64,000 bases of DNA, from positions 311,206,250 through 311,270,249 of the forward strand of contig CATIUR010000001.1 in the NCBI GenBank assembly GCA_949592205.1, given 5' to 3'. Under the pieces are notes generated by a model. It did not search any database and had not been told where the DNA came from. It was given only the letters and a program-made list of their open reading frames with translations. This document shows, in pieces, positions 44,354-56,409 of this stretch. Both the position numbers and the translations under genes were made by a program. Position 1 is the first letter of the stretch; each line of letters opens with the position of its first letter. The stretch is from Helichrysum umbraculigerum (Eukaryota > Streptophyta > Magnoliopsida > Asterales > Asteraceae).

Positions 44354-44954
44354 CTTATACTATGACGACACTGACCATTACCGACTACCTACATACAAAT
44401 TACCTTGGTAGAGCTTACTTGTTGCTTAAATACTACTATGCTTCTCTAGATTCTAAGTACACGAAAGGATTAGGGAAAGAAGACAATTTAGATTCTATAG
44501 TTTCTTTAAGAGACGATGTTTAGCTTGCAGATATATAGGAATAACATATCCTACTCTGTTGTATACCGGGAAAACATGCCGGTTAAAAGTTATTTTTATA
44601 TACGATGGGTAACGTCCCACCTGAAACAAATGTAGGCTGAACCATATAGTTTCTGTAGGAGACTGATAGGGTCTAGTATTGTGGGAACATAGTGAAAGAT
44701 ACTATTTACTTTAGGCTACTAGTACAAAGTGTAGCTACACCTTATTGACTGACTGACCTTGTCCTACCGACAAAATGGTCAACTACTTTACAACACACTC
44801 CCTCTATTCCTTTAATGGCCAGTAGGGCGTTAGCTTAACAAGGGGAGGGATGTAATATTAGAATGAGGTTATAGCACTCACAGTAGACTCACACACTTTC
44901 TTAGAAAATACACAGACAATTACTATACACAAATTTCGGGACGAAATTCTCCTA
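44354..44954 (+). other. 3' non-coding part of internal region, unit 1
   Basis: No open frame. Runs into AATTTCGGGACGAAATT and the PPT. Confidence 0.6.
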
Positions 44955-44966
44955 ACAAGGGGAGAA
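44955..44966 (+). other. Polypurine tract, unit 1
   Basis: ACAAGGGGAGAA immediately before LTR2. Confidence 0.9.
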
Positions 44967-47887
44967 TGTGACACCAGGTCAAAATAACCCAAAATTAGCA
45001 CCTAATTTAAACTTTTAAAACACGTAATTACATACGTGTCAGTACTCAAGTACACAAGTATTATATATATAATTATATATATAAACCGAAACGATTAATT
45101 GAATAATCGCAAATACACGAACCAAACAAAACGTAGAAACCCAAAATAAAAATTGGTGAAAAACATTTTAAACAAAGTATTAATATTGAGAATAATAATT
45201 ACGTACTCCGAAAATTATTTAAATACATTTTAGATACAGAAAACTATCCGTCAATCTGGACAAAAACAAAGATACATTTTTATACCCCGTTAAAAGTATT
45301 TTTATAAAATGCTTTGATTAAAAACGTATACGAAATAATATTTAGAAAATTTTCATTTTTAAATATTACACTACATTACGATCGGGTACGCAAACACGGG
45401 TCGGAAAACACCCACCCACCTCAATAATTGAGGCCGGTTATATTACCCGACCTCAATTATTTTCACACACACGCACACATAATCTTGATCTCTCTCTCGG
45501 CTCCCTCCCTTTCTCTCTTTCGGTTTCATTTCAACAACAACAACAATCAATAACAACAACAACTTCATAATCATCATCATCTAGCTTTTGGATCATCATC
45601 ATCATCATCAAGTTCATCATCTTCACCATCTCTCGGTCCCAAATTTTAATTTGTAAGAAACTTTAAACTTTGTTTTAAATATGTGTTTCAATTACTTATA
45701 TTACCATGTTATGTTGTTCTATTGTGCTGATTATATGCGAAAATGGTTTTAAAACGAGTTTGGGAGTGTTTTGGAAAGGACAGAGTCGAACCAGTCACAT
45801 GAATCCGGCGGATTCGGGTGAATCCGGCGGATTCCTACCCAAAGCCATTGAATACGGCGTATTCGGGTGAATACGGCGTATTCCCCACACCTTGAACCCA
45901 ATCCGACTGATGAGACATTCAATACGGCGTATTCAAGGGAATACGGCGTATTCCCCTAAAAATCACTGAATCCGGCGTATTCAACCCAATACGGCGTATT
46001 CCCCTCAAAATCATTGAATCCGGCGGATTCATTTGAATCCGACGGATTCCCCCGTTATATTTCATGATCCATCGGATCAATAAACTAGCCCGACGAATTC
46101 TAGCTAAAACAGAACAAGTAAATTTTCGAAAACGTCGACGATTTAACTTAAAACGGGGTAGCTTCTCGATGAAAAATTTATTGTAACGGATTGGGCTCAA
46201 ATTCGCTCGGTCATTCAAAAACAACTCAATGGTCAAGGCTAAGTACCTTAGCCTAGCCAGTTTTAAGCCTTCCGGGGTCGTCTAGGGGTCGAAAATGGCA
46301 TATTTCGGTTTTCGGACTCGTGCCAAATTTTGTAACCTATGAAATAAAGAGTAACGGATATAATGAAACTTCAATTGTAATACAATTCGAATACATTGAA
46401 CGTAATTAGCTTAACGAACAACTAAACAAACGAATTATTACGCGTACACTTACAAATATATAATCTCACGTGTTTAGGACACTAGGGGATTACACTTGGA
46501 ATACGTGCGCACTTTAGGATTGCTTGCTCAACAGGTGAGTCTCACTGCCCCTTTTTACTGTTTTACTTTGGGGGAGATGCATCACTTGTTTACTAAATGT
46601 ATTTAATTACTGATATTACTTGTTTACTGTATGTACATGTTTATGAAAAGTGATTGTTTACCAAAATTACTTGAACTATAATACAAGTACAAAATGTATT
46701 ATTTTACTGATTTGAATACAATTACAAACTGTATTACTTTACTGACTATAATACAAGTACAAAATGTATTATTTTACTGATTTGAATACAAGTACAAACT
46801 GTATTACTTTACTGACTATAATACAAGTACAAAATGTATTATTTTACTGATTTGAATACAAGTACAAACTGTATTACTTTACTGACTATAATACAAGTAC
46901 AAAATGTATTATTTTACTGATTTGAATACAAGTACAAACTGTATTTCTTTACTGACTTTAATACCAGTACAAAAGGTATTATTTTACAAACTATAATACA
47001 AGTACACAATGTATTATTTTACTGATCTGAATACAAGTACAAAATGTATTCTTTTACCGACTATAATACAAATACACAATGTATTATTTTACCCACGTAT
47101 TGCCTTACTGAACAGCATGAGTTTCTAGTTAATCCAATGAAGTCCTCTGAATTATAGTCGTCAGTTATACGATAAGCGCGAATTTTAGTATATGGATCCA
47201 TATGGGACTGACAATCCCCGCCTGGGGTGGTAGCGCCACCACGAACCGCAAGTGTCTAAACAGGCGTTTCTTATTCGTTTGATATGAGTATTTTTGGATT
47301 AGTACTCACGGGGGCAAAAACTACTGATGTGTTAAGCTTCGACTATAATGGCTCCTGGCATGGCAATAAATTGACCGACTATACCCACTGTACTATGTTT
47401 GTGAAATACTTGATTACTGACTTACTACTATTGTACAATTATACATTACTGTTTTACTATCGTAAATGATTTACTTACTGATTTACGCAAACTGTTTACT
47501 ACTGTATATACAAACCTGTGAGATTCACCAACCTTTTGGTTGACCTTCTTAGTGATGTATTCTCAGGTGCACAGCAACAGTAGAGTTGCTCTGTAAGGAT
47601 GGCCGCAGGATATGCTAAGCTAGAATGAGTCGCATGCATAAACACTTGAAGATTTTATGGGCATAATCTTTTGTACTTGATTATGTGTTTAAAATCTTTT
47701 GATTAACTTTGCGAACTCGCAATGATGTATTACTTATAACTTAAAACCTTGTACTACTTTTGTTATATTGTAATGTATTTCTAAAACGTCTCATTTAGAG
47801 TCGTTTGCTTGTACTTTGGTGTTGTGATATTTGATTAGTGACACCCAAAACTCGCTTCCGCAAAGCATTAAATTTGGGGGTGTCACA
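44967..47887 (+). repeat. LTR2 of array, shared middle LTR (2,921 bp)
   Basis: Differs from LTR1 by a 19-bp palindrome-unit insertion (near 45817) and a 3-bp loss (near 46146). Together these exactly explain the 16-bp length difference. It also has several private substitutions, such as A for C at its tenth base, and ATT-C-AATACGG near 45919. Confidence 0.95.
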
Positions 47888-47889
47888 GA

Positions 47890-47903
47890 TTGGTATCAGA
47901 GCC
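47890..47903 (+). other. Primer-binding site, array unit 2
   Basis: TTGGTATCAGAGCC two bases after LTR2. Confidence 0.95.
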
Positions 47904-48273
47904 TAAGGTTATAGCGAACTAGGTTGCATTTAGTGGGCCTAGACTATGACCGTTAGGCAGTATTCCTCATTAGATATAACTGGTTCAGGGATTTCGTCAT
48001 ACAAGTTTAATTTAACATAGCCTGATCAACTATGTACAATTAAATAAAGATGATGTAAGATCTGAAAGGGGTTATGTTAAACAGGAATGCACTAGTTGAC
48101 TCTGACAACGAGAGAACAGTGACTTGTACTTGTTCTGTGATAGACACAACTAGGTGGATAATAAGTATATATAGGTTACACATATATGATTAGGCTTATT
48201 AAGATCCTCCGATATTTAGTAACACACTCACTGTACAAACACACTTTAGAATAGGCCTGTGGTAAGTTGATCG

Positions 48274-48373
48274 AGTCAGGAAAATAGTACCGGGATGTGC
48301 CCTAGTGGAGAGGGTCATCTCTTCGAAATAGACTTACCCTGGGTAGAGATTAAGAACTTCGACACCTTAATCT
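48274..48373 (+). pseudogene. Protease-derived fragment in the leader, unit 2
   Basis: Same sequence and position as 41541-41640 in unit 1, so the rearranged leader predates the tandem duplication. Confidence 0.75.
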
Positions 48374-48705
48374 ACACGATCTGGTCATCAGAGGACCGTC
48401 CCTCACTCACTTATCATATTTAACATCCGAATTCCAACTTTCTATAAGTACACAAATCTTTTCTTACATTCCTATCACATTTCGCATAACTTCTGATATC
48501 TGTTCGGACGTAATATCCGCGACAGCTCTTGTAATACTCAAAATCTTGTAATCTTTTGAACTCGCATGTTAAATGATTACAATTTTCATTATTCTATACC
48601 GTTGATTGTCACTTGTGTTGTAATATATTACTGTTATATATACAACTATGATGATCATACTCTTACACAAAAACTCACATTTTTCCTGGCTGTTATTGAA
48701 GGAAC

Positions 48706-49785
48706 ATGCCACCGAAAAGACAAACTTTCAGCGCGGCTGAACTCGCACGGTTTGTTTCTCAAGGTGTAGCCGAAGCTCTAGCTACCAGATCATCACCGTC
48801 TGTGAACGACACTCCTGTTGCTAAACCCTGTAGTTACAATGACTTTCTCAAGTGCAAACCTCTGAACTTCAAGGGCACGGAAGGTGCCATTGGATTGGTC
48901 AGGTGGTTTGAAAGGATGGAGTCAGTCTTTAGGATCAGTAACTGCTTGGAAGACTGCCAAGTTAAGTATGCCACCTGTACATTTCTGGAAAGTGCTCTGA
49001 CATGGTGGAACTCGTATATTCAGTCTGTGGGAATTGATGCTGCATATGGAATCCCATGGGAAGAACTGAAAAGGATGCTAAGGGATGAGTACTGTCCCAA
49101 TGAGGAACTCCAGAGGCTGGAAGATGAATTCTGGCACTTGACCGTTCAGGGTACTGACATCATCGGTTATACAACCCGATTTCAGCAACTCGCTCTTCTC
49201 TGCCCATCTATGGTAGATCCTGAGCGTAAGCGGATTGAGAGGTACATCCGTGGACTCCCGAAGGATATTCAAGGGAATGTTACTTCGTCAAAACCTGGAA
49301 CTATTCAGAGTGCTATTCGTATGGCACATGAGCTTATGGCACAAGTAGTCAGGCGCGAGACACCTGTAACACCTACTGGAAACTCTGGCAAGCGTAAGTG
49401 GGAAGGAAACCCCACCATCTCCAACAAAAAGGTTGAGATTGCTAAAACCTACCCAACTGGCTCGGGCGACAAGAAAGAATATAAGGGAAGTAAACCATTT
49501 TGCTCAAAATGTAGCCTTCATCATGATGGTGCGTGTCCATGCACCAAATGCAAGAGATTCGGGCATCTGGCCAAGGATTGCAAGACAGCTGCAACTGGTA
49601 CCAACACTTCTGCACCCAAGACTTGTTATGAGTGCAATGGTACTGGGCATTTCAGGAAGGATTGCCCTCAACTGAAAAACAAAAACAACCCTGCTCGAGG
49701 AAGAGCCTATGTACTCCGTGCTAGGGAAGACCCAAACCCGACACTTGCTGACTTGCTCAATGATGGTACACACGTTTATAAATGA
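48706..49785 (+). CDS. gag: Gag polyprotein (Ty3/gypsy), unit 2
   Basis: Same 359-residue product as 41973-43052, with no amino-acid difference. It has the Retrotrans_gag domain (about 45-215), a basic linker, and Cys/His tail motifs at 266-277, 279-292 and 307-320. Lack of any change fits a very recent duplication, by recombination rather than independent insertion. Confidence 0.93.
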   Translation: MPPKRQTFSAAELARFVSQGVAEALATRSSPSVNDTPVAKPCSYNDFLKCKPLNFKGTEGAIGLVRWFERMESVFRISNCLEDCQVKYATCTFLESALTWWNSYIQSVGIDAAYGIPWEELKRMLRDEYCPNEELQRLEDEFWHLTVQGTDIIGYTTRFQQLALLCPSMVDPERKRIERYIRGLPKDIQGNVTSSKPGTIQSAIRMAHELMAQVVRRETPVTPTGNSGKRKWEGNPTISNKKVEIAKTYPTGSGDKKEYKGSKPFCSKCSLHHDGACPCTKCKRFGHLAKDCKTAATGTNTSAPKTCYECNGTGHFRKDCPQLKNKNNPARGRAYVLRAREDPNPTLADLLNDGTHVYK

Positions 49786-50072
49786 CTCTACTATTTCCAT
49801 ATTTACTTTGGAAAAATCTTATATACTGCTTAACTATTCTTGTGTATTTCCTAGATGCTAAGTACAAGATAGAATTAGGAATTGATAAACTACTCTTGGT
49901 CATTAGTGCAATCATCCATTCCTAGGAGTGTACAATTCGTACTTACTTGAATTGTGTTATGTTGTGATGAAGATGACCTGAATTGTGTAATATGAAATAC
50001 TATGTGCTTTAGTGGTAATTGAGAATAACTACCCAAAATATCACCTTAACACGAAACATCTAACTGTAGGAA

Positions 50073-51086
50073 ATGACTAAGCACGCTGCTAACAACTACA
50101 CGTCGGATGACGATCAGCTCAGTGAGGAGCATGTGATGTTTCCTTACCTCCTCACTTTGGATAGTGAGTTGAGGCTAGAAACTGAGGAGGTGTCAGAGGA
50201 AATGATGTCGGTGAGGGAAACTGAGAGACAACTGACTGAATCAGCAACAGAAGCTGGATTGACTTTCACCAAAGGAACTACTAGGACAGCTCAACCAAAT
50301 TCTGTTCCTAACCCCACCATCAATAACACCGCTACTACTACTGCTCTGATTGATACACCCACTCCTAGTAACATAGGCACAGAAGTTGTTCACTTCCTTA
50401 AGGAAACTCTAGACTTGTTCCGAAGTCAGCTGACTGAAGCCAGGGGAGACATCATCGAACTACGACAAATTGCTTATCAGAGTGAAATGCGCGCTCACAA
50501 ATGCGAATTACGCATGCTAACAATGGAAGACAACCTACGACAGCTGAGGTCGTTTCAACCAATCATTCAAGAGGCGAATGTCGCTGCTGACAGCCCGACC
50601 TCACAATTAACTCAATATGATAATCCGATTGAAGAGAATACTGAGCCAAGAGTGGCAATCGGTAAGAGGAAATTGGAAGAAATTTCCATCTCAAATCCTG
50701 CTGTACCTGAAGCAAAGAAAGCAAAAACAGTTAGTACTTACAAAGGAAACCTACCATTCTGTTCTCTATGCAACCGACACCACAAAGGATCTTGTATCGC
50801 GCCCTGCAGCCGATGCAAAGTGTTTGGACACCAAGTTGAGAACTGCAAGTTCCCTCCTAAGGGCAAAGATTCTAAAGCCTTGAAGGTTTGCTTTAAGTGT
50901 GGAACTAATGGACACTATAAAACTAATTGCCCACTACTAGCTGATGAGAGTGTCAACAGTGAAGAAAAGAACTCTCGAGGAGAAATACTGGCAAGCAATG
51001 TCAGTGAGACTAAGTTTAATCCAAACAACACTAAGGGTACGCTTCCACGTAACAACTTAATTCTATACGAAACTAATAAAGTTTAA
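50073..51086 (+). CDS. Second ORF: coiled-coil zinc-knuckle protein, unit 2
   Basis: 337 residues, one substitution from unit 1 (Lys for Arg at residue 336). It shows the same acidic N-terminus, probable coiled coil (104-160), basic patch (198-218) and three Cys/His motifs (230-286) as the unit 1 copy. One silent change (A to G, at about 50480) is also present. The ATG lies directly after a TAG-G acceptor-like CTGTAG. No pol follows; the internal region ends at the PPT 600 bases on. Confidence 0.88.
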   Translation: MTKHAANNYTSDDDQLSEEHVMFPYLLTLDSELRLETEEVSEEMMSVRETERQLTESATEAGLTFTKGTTRTAQPNSVPNPTINNTATTTALIDTPTPSNIGTEVVHFLKETLDLFRSQLTEARGDIIELRQIAYQSEMRAHKCELRMLTMEDNLRQLRSFQPIIQEANVAADSPTSQLTQYDNPIEENTEPRVAIGKRKLEEISISNPAVPEAKKAKTVSTYKGNLPFCSLCNRHHKGSCIAPCSRCKVFGHQVENCKFPPKGKDSKALKVCFKCGTNGHYKTNCPLLADESVNSEEKNSRGEILASNVSETKFNPNNTKGTLPRNNLILYETNKV

Positions 51087-51687
51087 CTTATACTATGACG
51101 ACACTGACCATTACCGACTGCCTACATACAAATTACCTTGGTAGAGCTTACTTGTTGCTTAAATACTACTATGCTTCTCTAGATTCTAAGTACACGAAAG
51201 GATTAGGGAAAGAAGACAATTTAGATTCTATAGTTTCTTTAAGAGACGATGTTTAGCTTGCAGATATATAGGAATAACATATCCTACTCTGTTGTATACC
51301 GGGAAAACATGCCGGTTAAAAGTTATTTTTATATACGATGGGTAACGTCCCACCTGAAACAAATGTAGGCTGAACCATATAGTTTCTGTAGGAGACTGAT
51401 AGGGTCTAGTATTGTGGGAACATAGTGAAAGATACTATTTACTTTAGGCTACTAGTACAAAGTGTAGCTACACCTTATTGACTGACTGACCTTGTCCTAC
51501 CGACAAAATGGTCAACTACTTTACAACACACTCCCTCTATTCCTTTAATGGCCAGTAGGGCGTTAGCTTAACAAGGGGAGGGATGTAATATTAGAATGAG
51601 GTTATAGCACTCACAGTAGACTCACACACTTTCTTAGAAAATACACAGACAATTACTATACACAAATTTCGGGACGAAATTCTCCTA

Positions 51688-51699
51688 ACAAGGGGAGAA
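51688..51699 (+). other. Polypurine tract, unit 2
   Basis: ACAAGGGGAGAA immediately before LTR3. The 600 bases before it (51087-51687) are non-coding, as in unit 1. Confidence 0.9.
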
Positions 51700-54604
51700 T
51701 GTGACACCCGGTCAAAATAACCCAAAATTAGCACCTAATTTAAACTTTTAAAACACGTAATTACATACGTGTCAGTACTCAAGTACACAAGTATTATATA
51801 TATAATTATATATATAAACCGAAACGATTAATTGAATAATCGCAAATACACGAACCAAACAAAACGTAGAAACCCAAAATAAAAATTGGTGAAAAACATT
51901 TTAAACAAAGTATTAATATTGAGAATAATAATTACGTACTCCGAAAATTATTTAAATACATTTTAGATACAGAAAACTATCCGTCAATCTGGACAAAAAC
52001 AAAGATACATTTTTATACCCCGTTAAAGGTATTTTTATAAAATGCTTTGATTAAAAACGTATACGAAATAATATTTAGAAAATTTTCATTTTTAAATATT
52101 ACACTACATTACGATCGGGTACGCAAACACGGGTCGGAAAACACCCACCCACCTCAATAATTGAGGCCGGTTATATTACCCGACCTCAATTATTTTCACA
52201 CACACGCACACATAATCTTGATCTCTCTCTCGGCTCCCTCCCTTTCTCTTTTTCGGTTTCATTTCAACAACAACAACAATCAATAACAACAACAACTTCA
52301 TAATCATCATCATCTAGCTTTTGGATCATCATCATCATCATCAAGTTCATCATCTTCACCATCTCTCGGTCCCAAATTTTAATTTGTAAGAAACTTTAAA
52401 CTTTGTTTTAAATATGTGTTTCAATTACTTATATTACCATGTTATGTTGTTCTATTGTGCTGATTATATGCGAAAATGGTTTTAAAACGAGTTTGGGAGT
52501 GTTTTGGAAAGGACAGAGTCGAACCAGTCACATGAATCCGGCGGATTCCTACCCAAAGCCATTGAATACGGCGTATTCGGGTGAATACGGCGTATTCCCC
52601 ACACCTTGAACCCAATCCGACTGATGAGACATTGAATACGGCGTATTCAAGGGAATACGGCGTATTCCCCTAAAAATCACTGAATCCGGCGTATTCAACC
52701 CAATACGGCGTATTCCCCTCAAAATCATTGAATCCGGCGGATTCATTTGAATCCGACGGATTCCCCCGTTATATTTCATGATCCATCGGATCAATAAACT
52801 AGCCCGACGAATTCTAGCTAAAACAGAACAAGTAAATTTTCGAAAACGTCGACGATTTAACAACTTAAAACGGGGTAGCTTCTCGATGAAAAATTTATTG
52901 TAACGGATTGGGCTCAAATTCGCTCGGTCATTCAAAAACAACTCAATGGTCAAGGCTAAGTACCTTAGCCTAGCCAGTTTTAAGCCTTTCGGGGTCGTCT
53001 AGGGGTCGAAAATGGCATATTTCGGTTTTCGGACTCGTGCCAAATTTTGTAACCTATGAAATAAAGAGTAACGGATATAATGAAACTTCAATTGTAATAC
53101 AATTCGAATACATTGAACGTAATTAGCTTAACGAACAACTAAACAAACGAATTATTACGCGTACACTTACAAATATATAATCTCACGTGTTTAGGACACT
53201 AGGGGATTACACTTGGAATACGTGCGCACTTTAGGATTGCTTGCTCAACAGGTGAGTCTCACTGCCCCTTTTTACTGTTTTACTTTGGGGGAGATGCATC
53301 ACTTGTTTACTAAATGTATTTAATTACTGATATTACTTGTTTACTGTATGTACATGTTTATGAAAAGTGATTGTTTACCAAAATTACTTGAACTATAATA
53401 CAAGTACAAAATGTATTATTTTACTGATTTTAATACAATTACAAACTGTATTACTTTACTGACTATAATACAAGTACAAAATGTATTATTTTACTGATTT
53501 GAATACAAGTACAAACTGTATTACTTTACTGACTATAATACAAGTACAAAATGTATTATTTTACTGATTTGAATACAAGTACAAACTGTATTACTTTACT
53601 GACTATAATACAAGTACAAAATGTATTATTTTACTGATTTGAATACAAGTACAAACTGTATTTCTTTACTGACTTTAATACCAGTACAAAAGGTATTATT
53701 TTACAAACTATAATACAAGTACACAATGTATTATTTTACTGATCTGAATACAAGTACAAAATGTATTCTTTTACCGACTATAATACAAATACACAATGTA
53801 TTATTTTACCCACGTATTGCCTTACTGAACAGCATGAGTTTCTAGTTAATCCAATGAAGTCCTCTGAATTATAGTCGTCAGTTATACGATAAGCGCGAAT
53901 TTTAGTATATGGATCCATATGGGACTGACAATCCCCGCCTGGGGTGGTAGCGCCACCACGAACCGCAAGTGTCTAAACAGGCGTTTCTTATTCGTTTGAT
54001 ATGAGTATTTTTGGATTAGTACTCACGGGGGCAAAAACTACTGACGTGTTAAGCTTCGACTATAATGGCTCATGGCATGGCAATAAATTGACCGACTATA
54101 CCCACTGTACTATGTTTGTGAAATACTTGATTACTGACTTACTACTATTGTACAATTATACATTACTGTTTTACTATCGTAAATGATTTACTTACTGATT
54201 TACGCAAACTGTTTACTACTGTATATACAAACCTGTGAGATTCACCAACCTTTTGGTTGACCTTCTTAGTGATGTATTCTCAGGTGCACAGCAACAGTAG
54301 AGTTGCTCTGTAAGGATGGCCGCAGGATATGCTAAGCTAGAATGAGTCGCATGCATAAACACTTGAAGATTTTATGGGCATAATCTTTTGTACTTGATTA
54401 TGTGTTTAAAATCTTTTGATTAACTTTGCGAACTCGCAATGATGTATTACTTATAACTTAAAACCTTGTACTACTTTTGTTATATTGTAATGTATTTCTA
54501 AAACGTCTCATTTAGAGTCGTTTGCTTGTACTTTGGTGTTGTGATATTTGATTAGTGACACCCAAAACTCGCTTCCGCAAAGCATTAAATTTGGGGGTGT
54601 CACA
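51700..54604 (+). repeat. LTR3 of array (2,905 bp)
   Basis: Same length as LTR1. It shares some bases with LTR1 against LTR2 (C at base 10, GACGTG near 54040) and others with LTR2 against LTR1 (TTAGGACAC near 53190). It also has private changes such as TTTCGGGG near 52986. Confidence 0.95.
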
Positions 54605-54609
54605 TAACA
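54605..54609 (+). repeat. Target-site duplication TAACA (right of array)
   Basis: Matches 38245-38249. LINE ORF1 sequence resumes immediately. Confidence 0.93.
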
Positions 54610-55850
54610 TGTGTATCCTCCTTTTGCTTCAATTTTTCTTTATTTGCAGCCACCTTAGGACGATATACAAAGTTAGACTTTTGTTTACCTAAAGATATCC
54701 CTTGAACCTTCCTTGCATTCTGACCATCTTTGTTAACCTTAGGAACCTTTGATCCAACTTCAACAAACCCATCATTTGTATTTTTCTTACCAGCTTGTGA
54801 TGGGCATTGATCAGTTATGTGCCCAAAAATTTTACAAACATCACATCTGGGAGGCTTCCACTCATATTCAACCCGAACACTCTCCTTTATATAACCTGAT
54901 CCATCCAATTTTGGGATAGCAACAACAAGGTTCTCTTTAAGAACCTGGTCCGAACCAATCTCAATCAAGGCTCTAGCAAAACTATTTCTACCCCAAGATT
55001 CCATACACATAGTAGCAGTAAACGAATCCAACCTTATGGGATTGCCGATCTTTGCTGCAATGATACTCAACCCATCAGCTGTAAAAGCAGCCATCGGAAC
55101 ATCATGGAACTTAACCCAAACAGGCACCTTAGTAAGATCTTCTTTAGTTAAACTAATATTCGGTGCCCATTGGTTAAGAATAATTGGGGCTGTTCTAACC
55201 ATCCATGGCCCATTCTCAAGAACATTATTCATACCATTAATAGTTGCAAACTTGAAGAAATAGAACCCCCTAGCATTCATCATTACCTTCTGGAGACCAT
55301 ACTTTGACCAAACATTCCGAACATAATTCTCAACCACCGGAAATGCAATCCGTTTACCAATAAAATAACCAACCAAAGTATTAGAAAACCTATTATTAAC
55401 TTCCTCAACGGAAGACAATGGAATAGTTACATCAGCCTCATTAACAGATACATCAGATTGCAGAGAACGAAAGTGAACCTTTTCCGTTGGAAGATCAGCC
55501 ACAACTACATTCAAATACGATGTCTTACCAACATTATTAGATTGTTTAACATCCACATTCGGTTCAGTAGATTTAGTTGGTGACACCAAAACTTCAGGAC
55601 CAGAATTCTTACTAGGTTCCGTATTCTTCTTATCAAGCTCATCAACCCGCAGATTCTTGTGTACAAACGCTGTATACGTTTGGTTACTGCTAGGTTTGCT
55701 GCCCATATCGCGTGGACCATCAATCTTTACCTCTTTGTTGGTCACAACCGTTGGTTTTTTCAAGATTGACTTCACCCTAGGCTGGTTGTTTCCGACTTCA
55801 CCACTTTTCTTTTTCACATCTCTCCCTGGACTTAGAAAACCCCGTTCCAT
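54605..55850 (-). pseudogene. LINE ORF1, N-terminal part (DUF4283 and zinc knuckle)
   Basis: Starts at the ATG at 55850 (MERGFLSPGRD). Residues about 150-300 are the DUF4283 RRM-like domain (GYFIGKRIAFPVVENYV, NGPWMVRTAPIILNQW, VPVWVKFHDVP). The CX2CX4HX4C knuckle C336-C339-H344-C349 follows within WKPPRCDVCKIFGH. The frame is unbroken to the array insertion point and resumes at 38244 for a total of 552 residues. Function in the family is to bind LINE RNA and to act as a chaperone. Disrupted only by the gypsy insertion. Confidence 0.9.
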
Positions 55851-56397
55851 CTTACATACACTCGACTCTCAAACCAATCACAACTAAATATAAGAATAAC
55901 CAAAGTAGCAATAACAAAGCAAATCACCAAAGCCACAAGTTATCCAAAGTTCAAAAATATGCAATCTGCTCAAACAACCCCAAACGTAATATGTTATGCA
56001 ATTTAATTATTAAGGAATCGAAATCAGAAAAGAAAACGTGTTGCCCAAGACCACAAGAATAATAATTAATGCAAGACGGCAAGGATGGTCGGCAACAATT
56101 AAAGTAATCTCACACTTGCGTTTAGTCGGCAACAATTAAGGCAATCCAAAATCGTTGAATAAGAATAAGACACCAACTGTTTGATCTTCGATGAATTAAA
56201 TCAAAGAAAGAAAACAGGAAGCGCACTAGATAGAAACAATTAAATTAAACCCCCAAAAGCTAATTCAGTTTACGAATGTAGGGGTTTAAAAAGATTTTGC
56301 GAATTAAAACCTTAAAAAATACGAATGAAACGTAGCAAGGGTTTTAAATTCGCCTACTTTTTTGGAGAGAAAAACCTCCTTCAAGTTTTACTTAGTT
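55851..56397 (-). other. ORF2-less LINE: 5' UTR
   Basis: About 550 bases between the ORF1 start and the right-hand target duplication. Non-coding. Confidence 0.7.
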
Positions 56398-56409
56398 TAA
56401 ACACTTCTT

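Larger units (their letters stand above)
38250..54604 (+). mobile_element. Tandem gypsy array LTR-internal-LTR-internal-LTR (Gag-only, non-autonomous)
   Basis: Three LTRs (2,905, 2,921 and 2,905 bp) alternate with two internal regions of exactly equal length (3,812 bp). A single TAACA duplication flanks the entire block and none is seen at the inner junctions. Each internal region has PBS, gag, a second zinc-knuckle ORF and PPT, but no RT, RNase H or integrase. The copies differ by only a handful of bases (four seen between the internal regions). The likely origin is unequal recombination between LTRs of two homologous copies of one insertion. The Gag type fits a Tekay/Del-like lineage, tentatively. 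Confidence 0.95.
37607..56397 (-). mobile_element. LINE with ORF1 and 3' tail but no ORF2, split by the gypsy array
   Basis: The poly-A tail (poly-T from about 37605) and a target duplication of about 12 bp (TAAACACTTCTT at 37595-37606 and 56398-56409) mark both ends. After removing the 16.4 kb array only about 2.4 kb remain: 5' UTR, ORF1, and about 220 bp of 3' UTR. No endonuclease or RT sequence exists between the ORF1 stop (37832) and the tail. This resembles half-L1 elements that depend on another LINE for reverse transcriptase. Confidence 0.85.
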
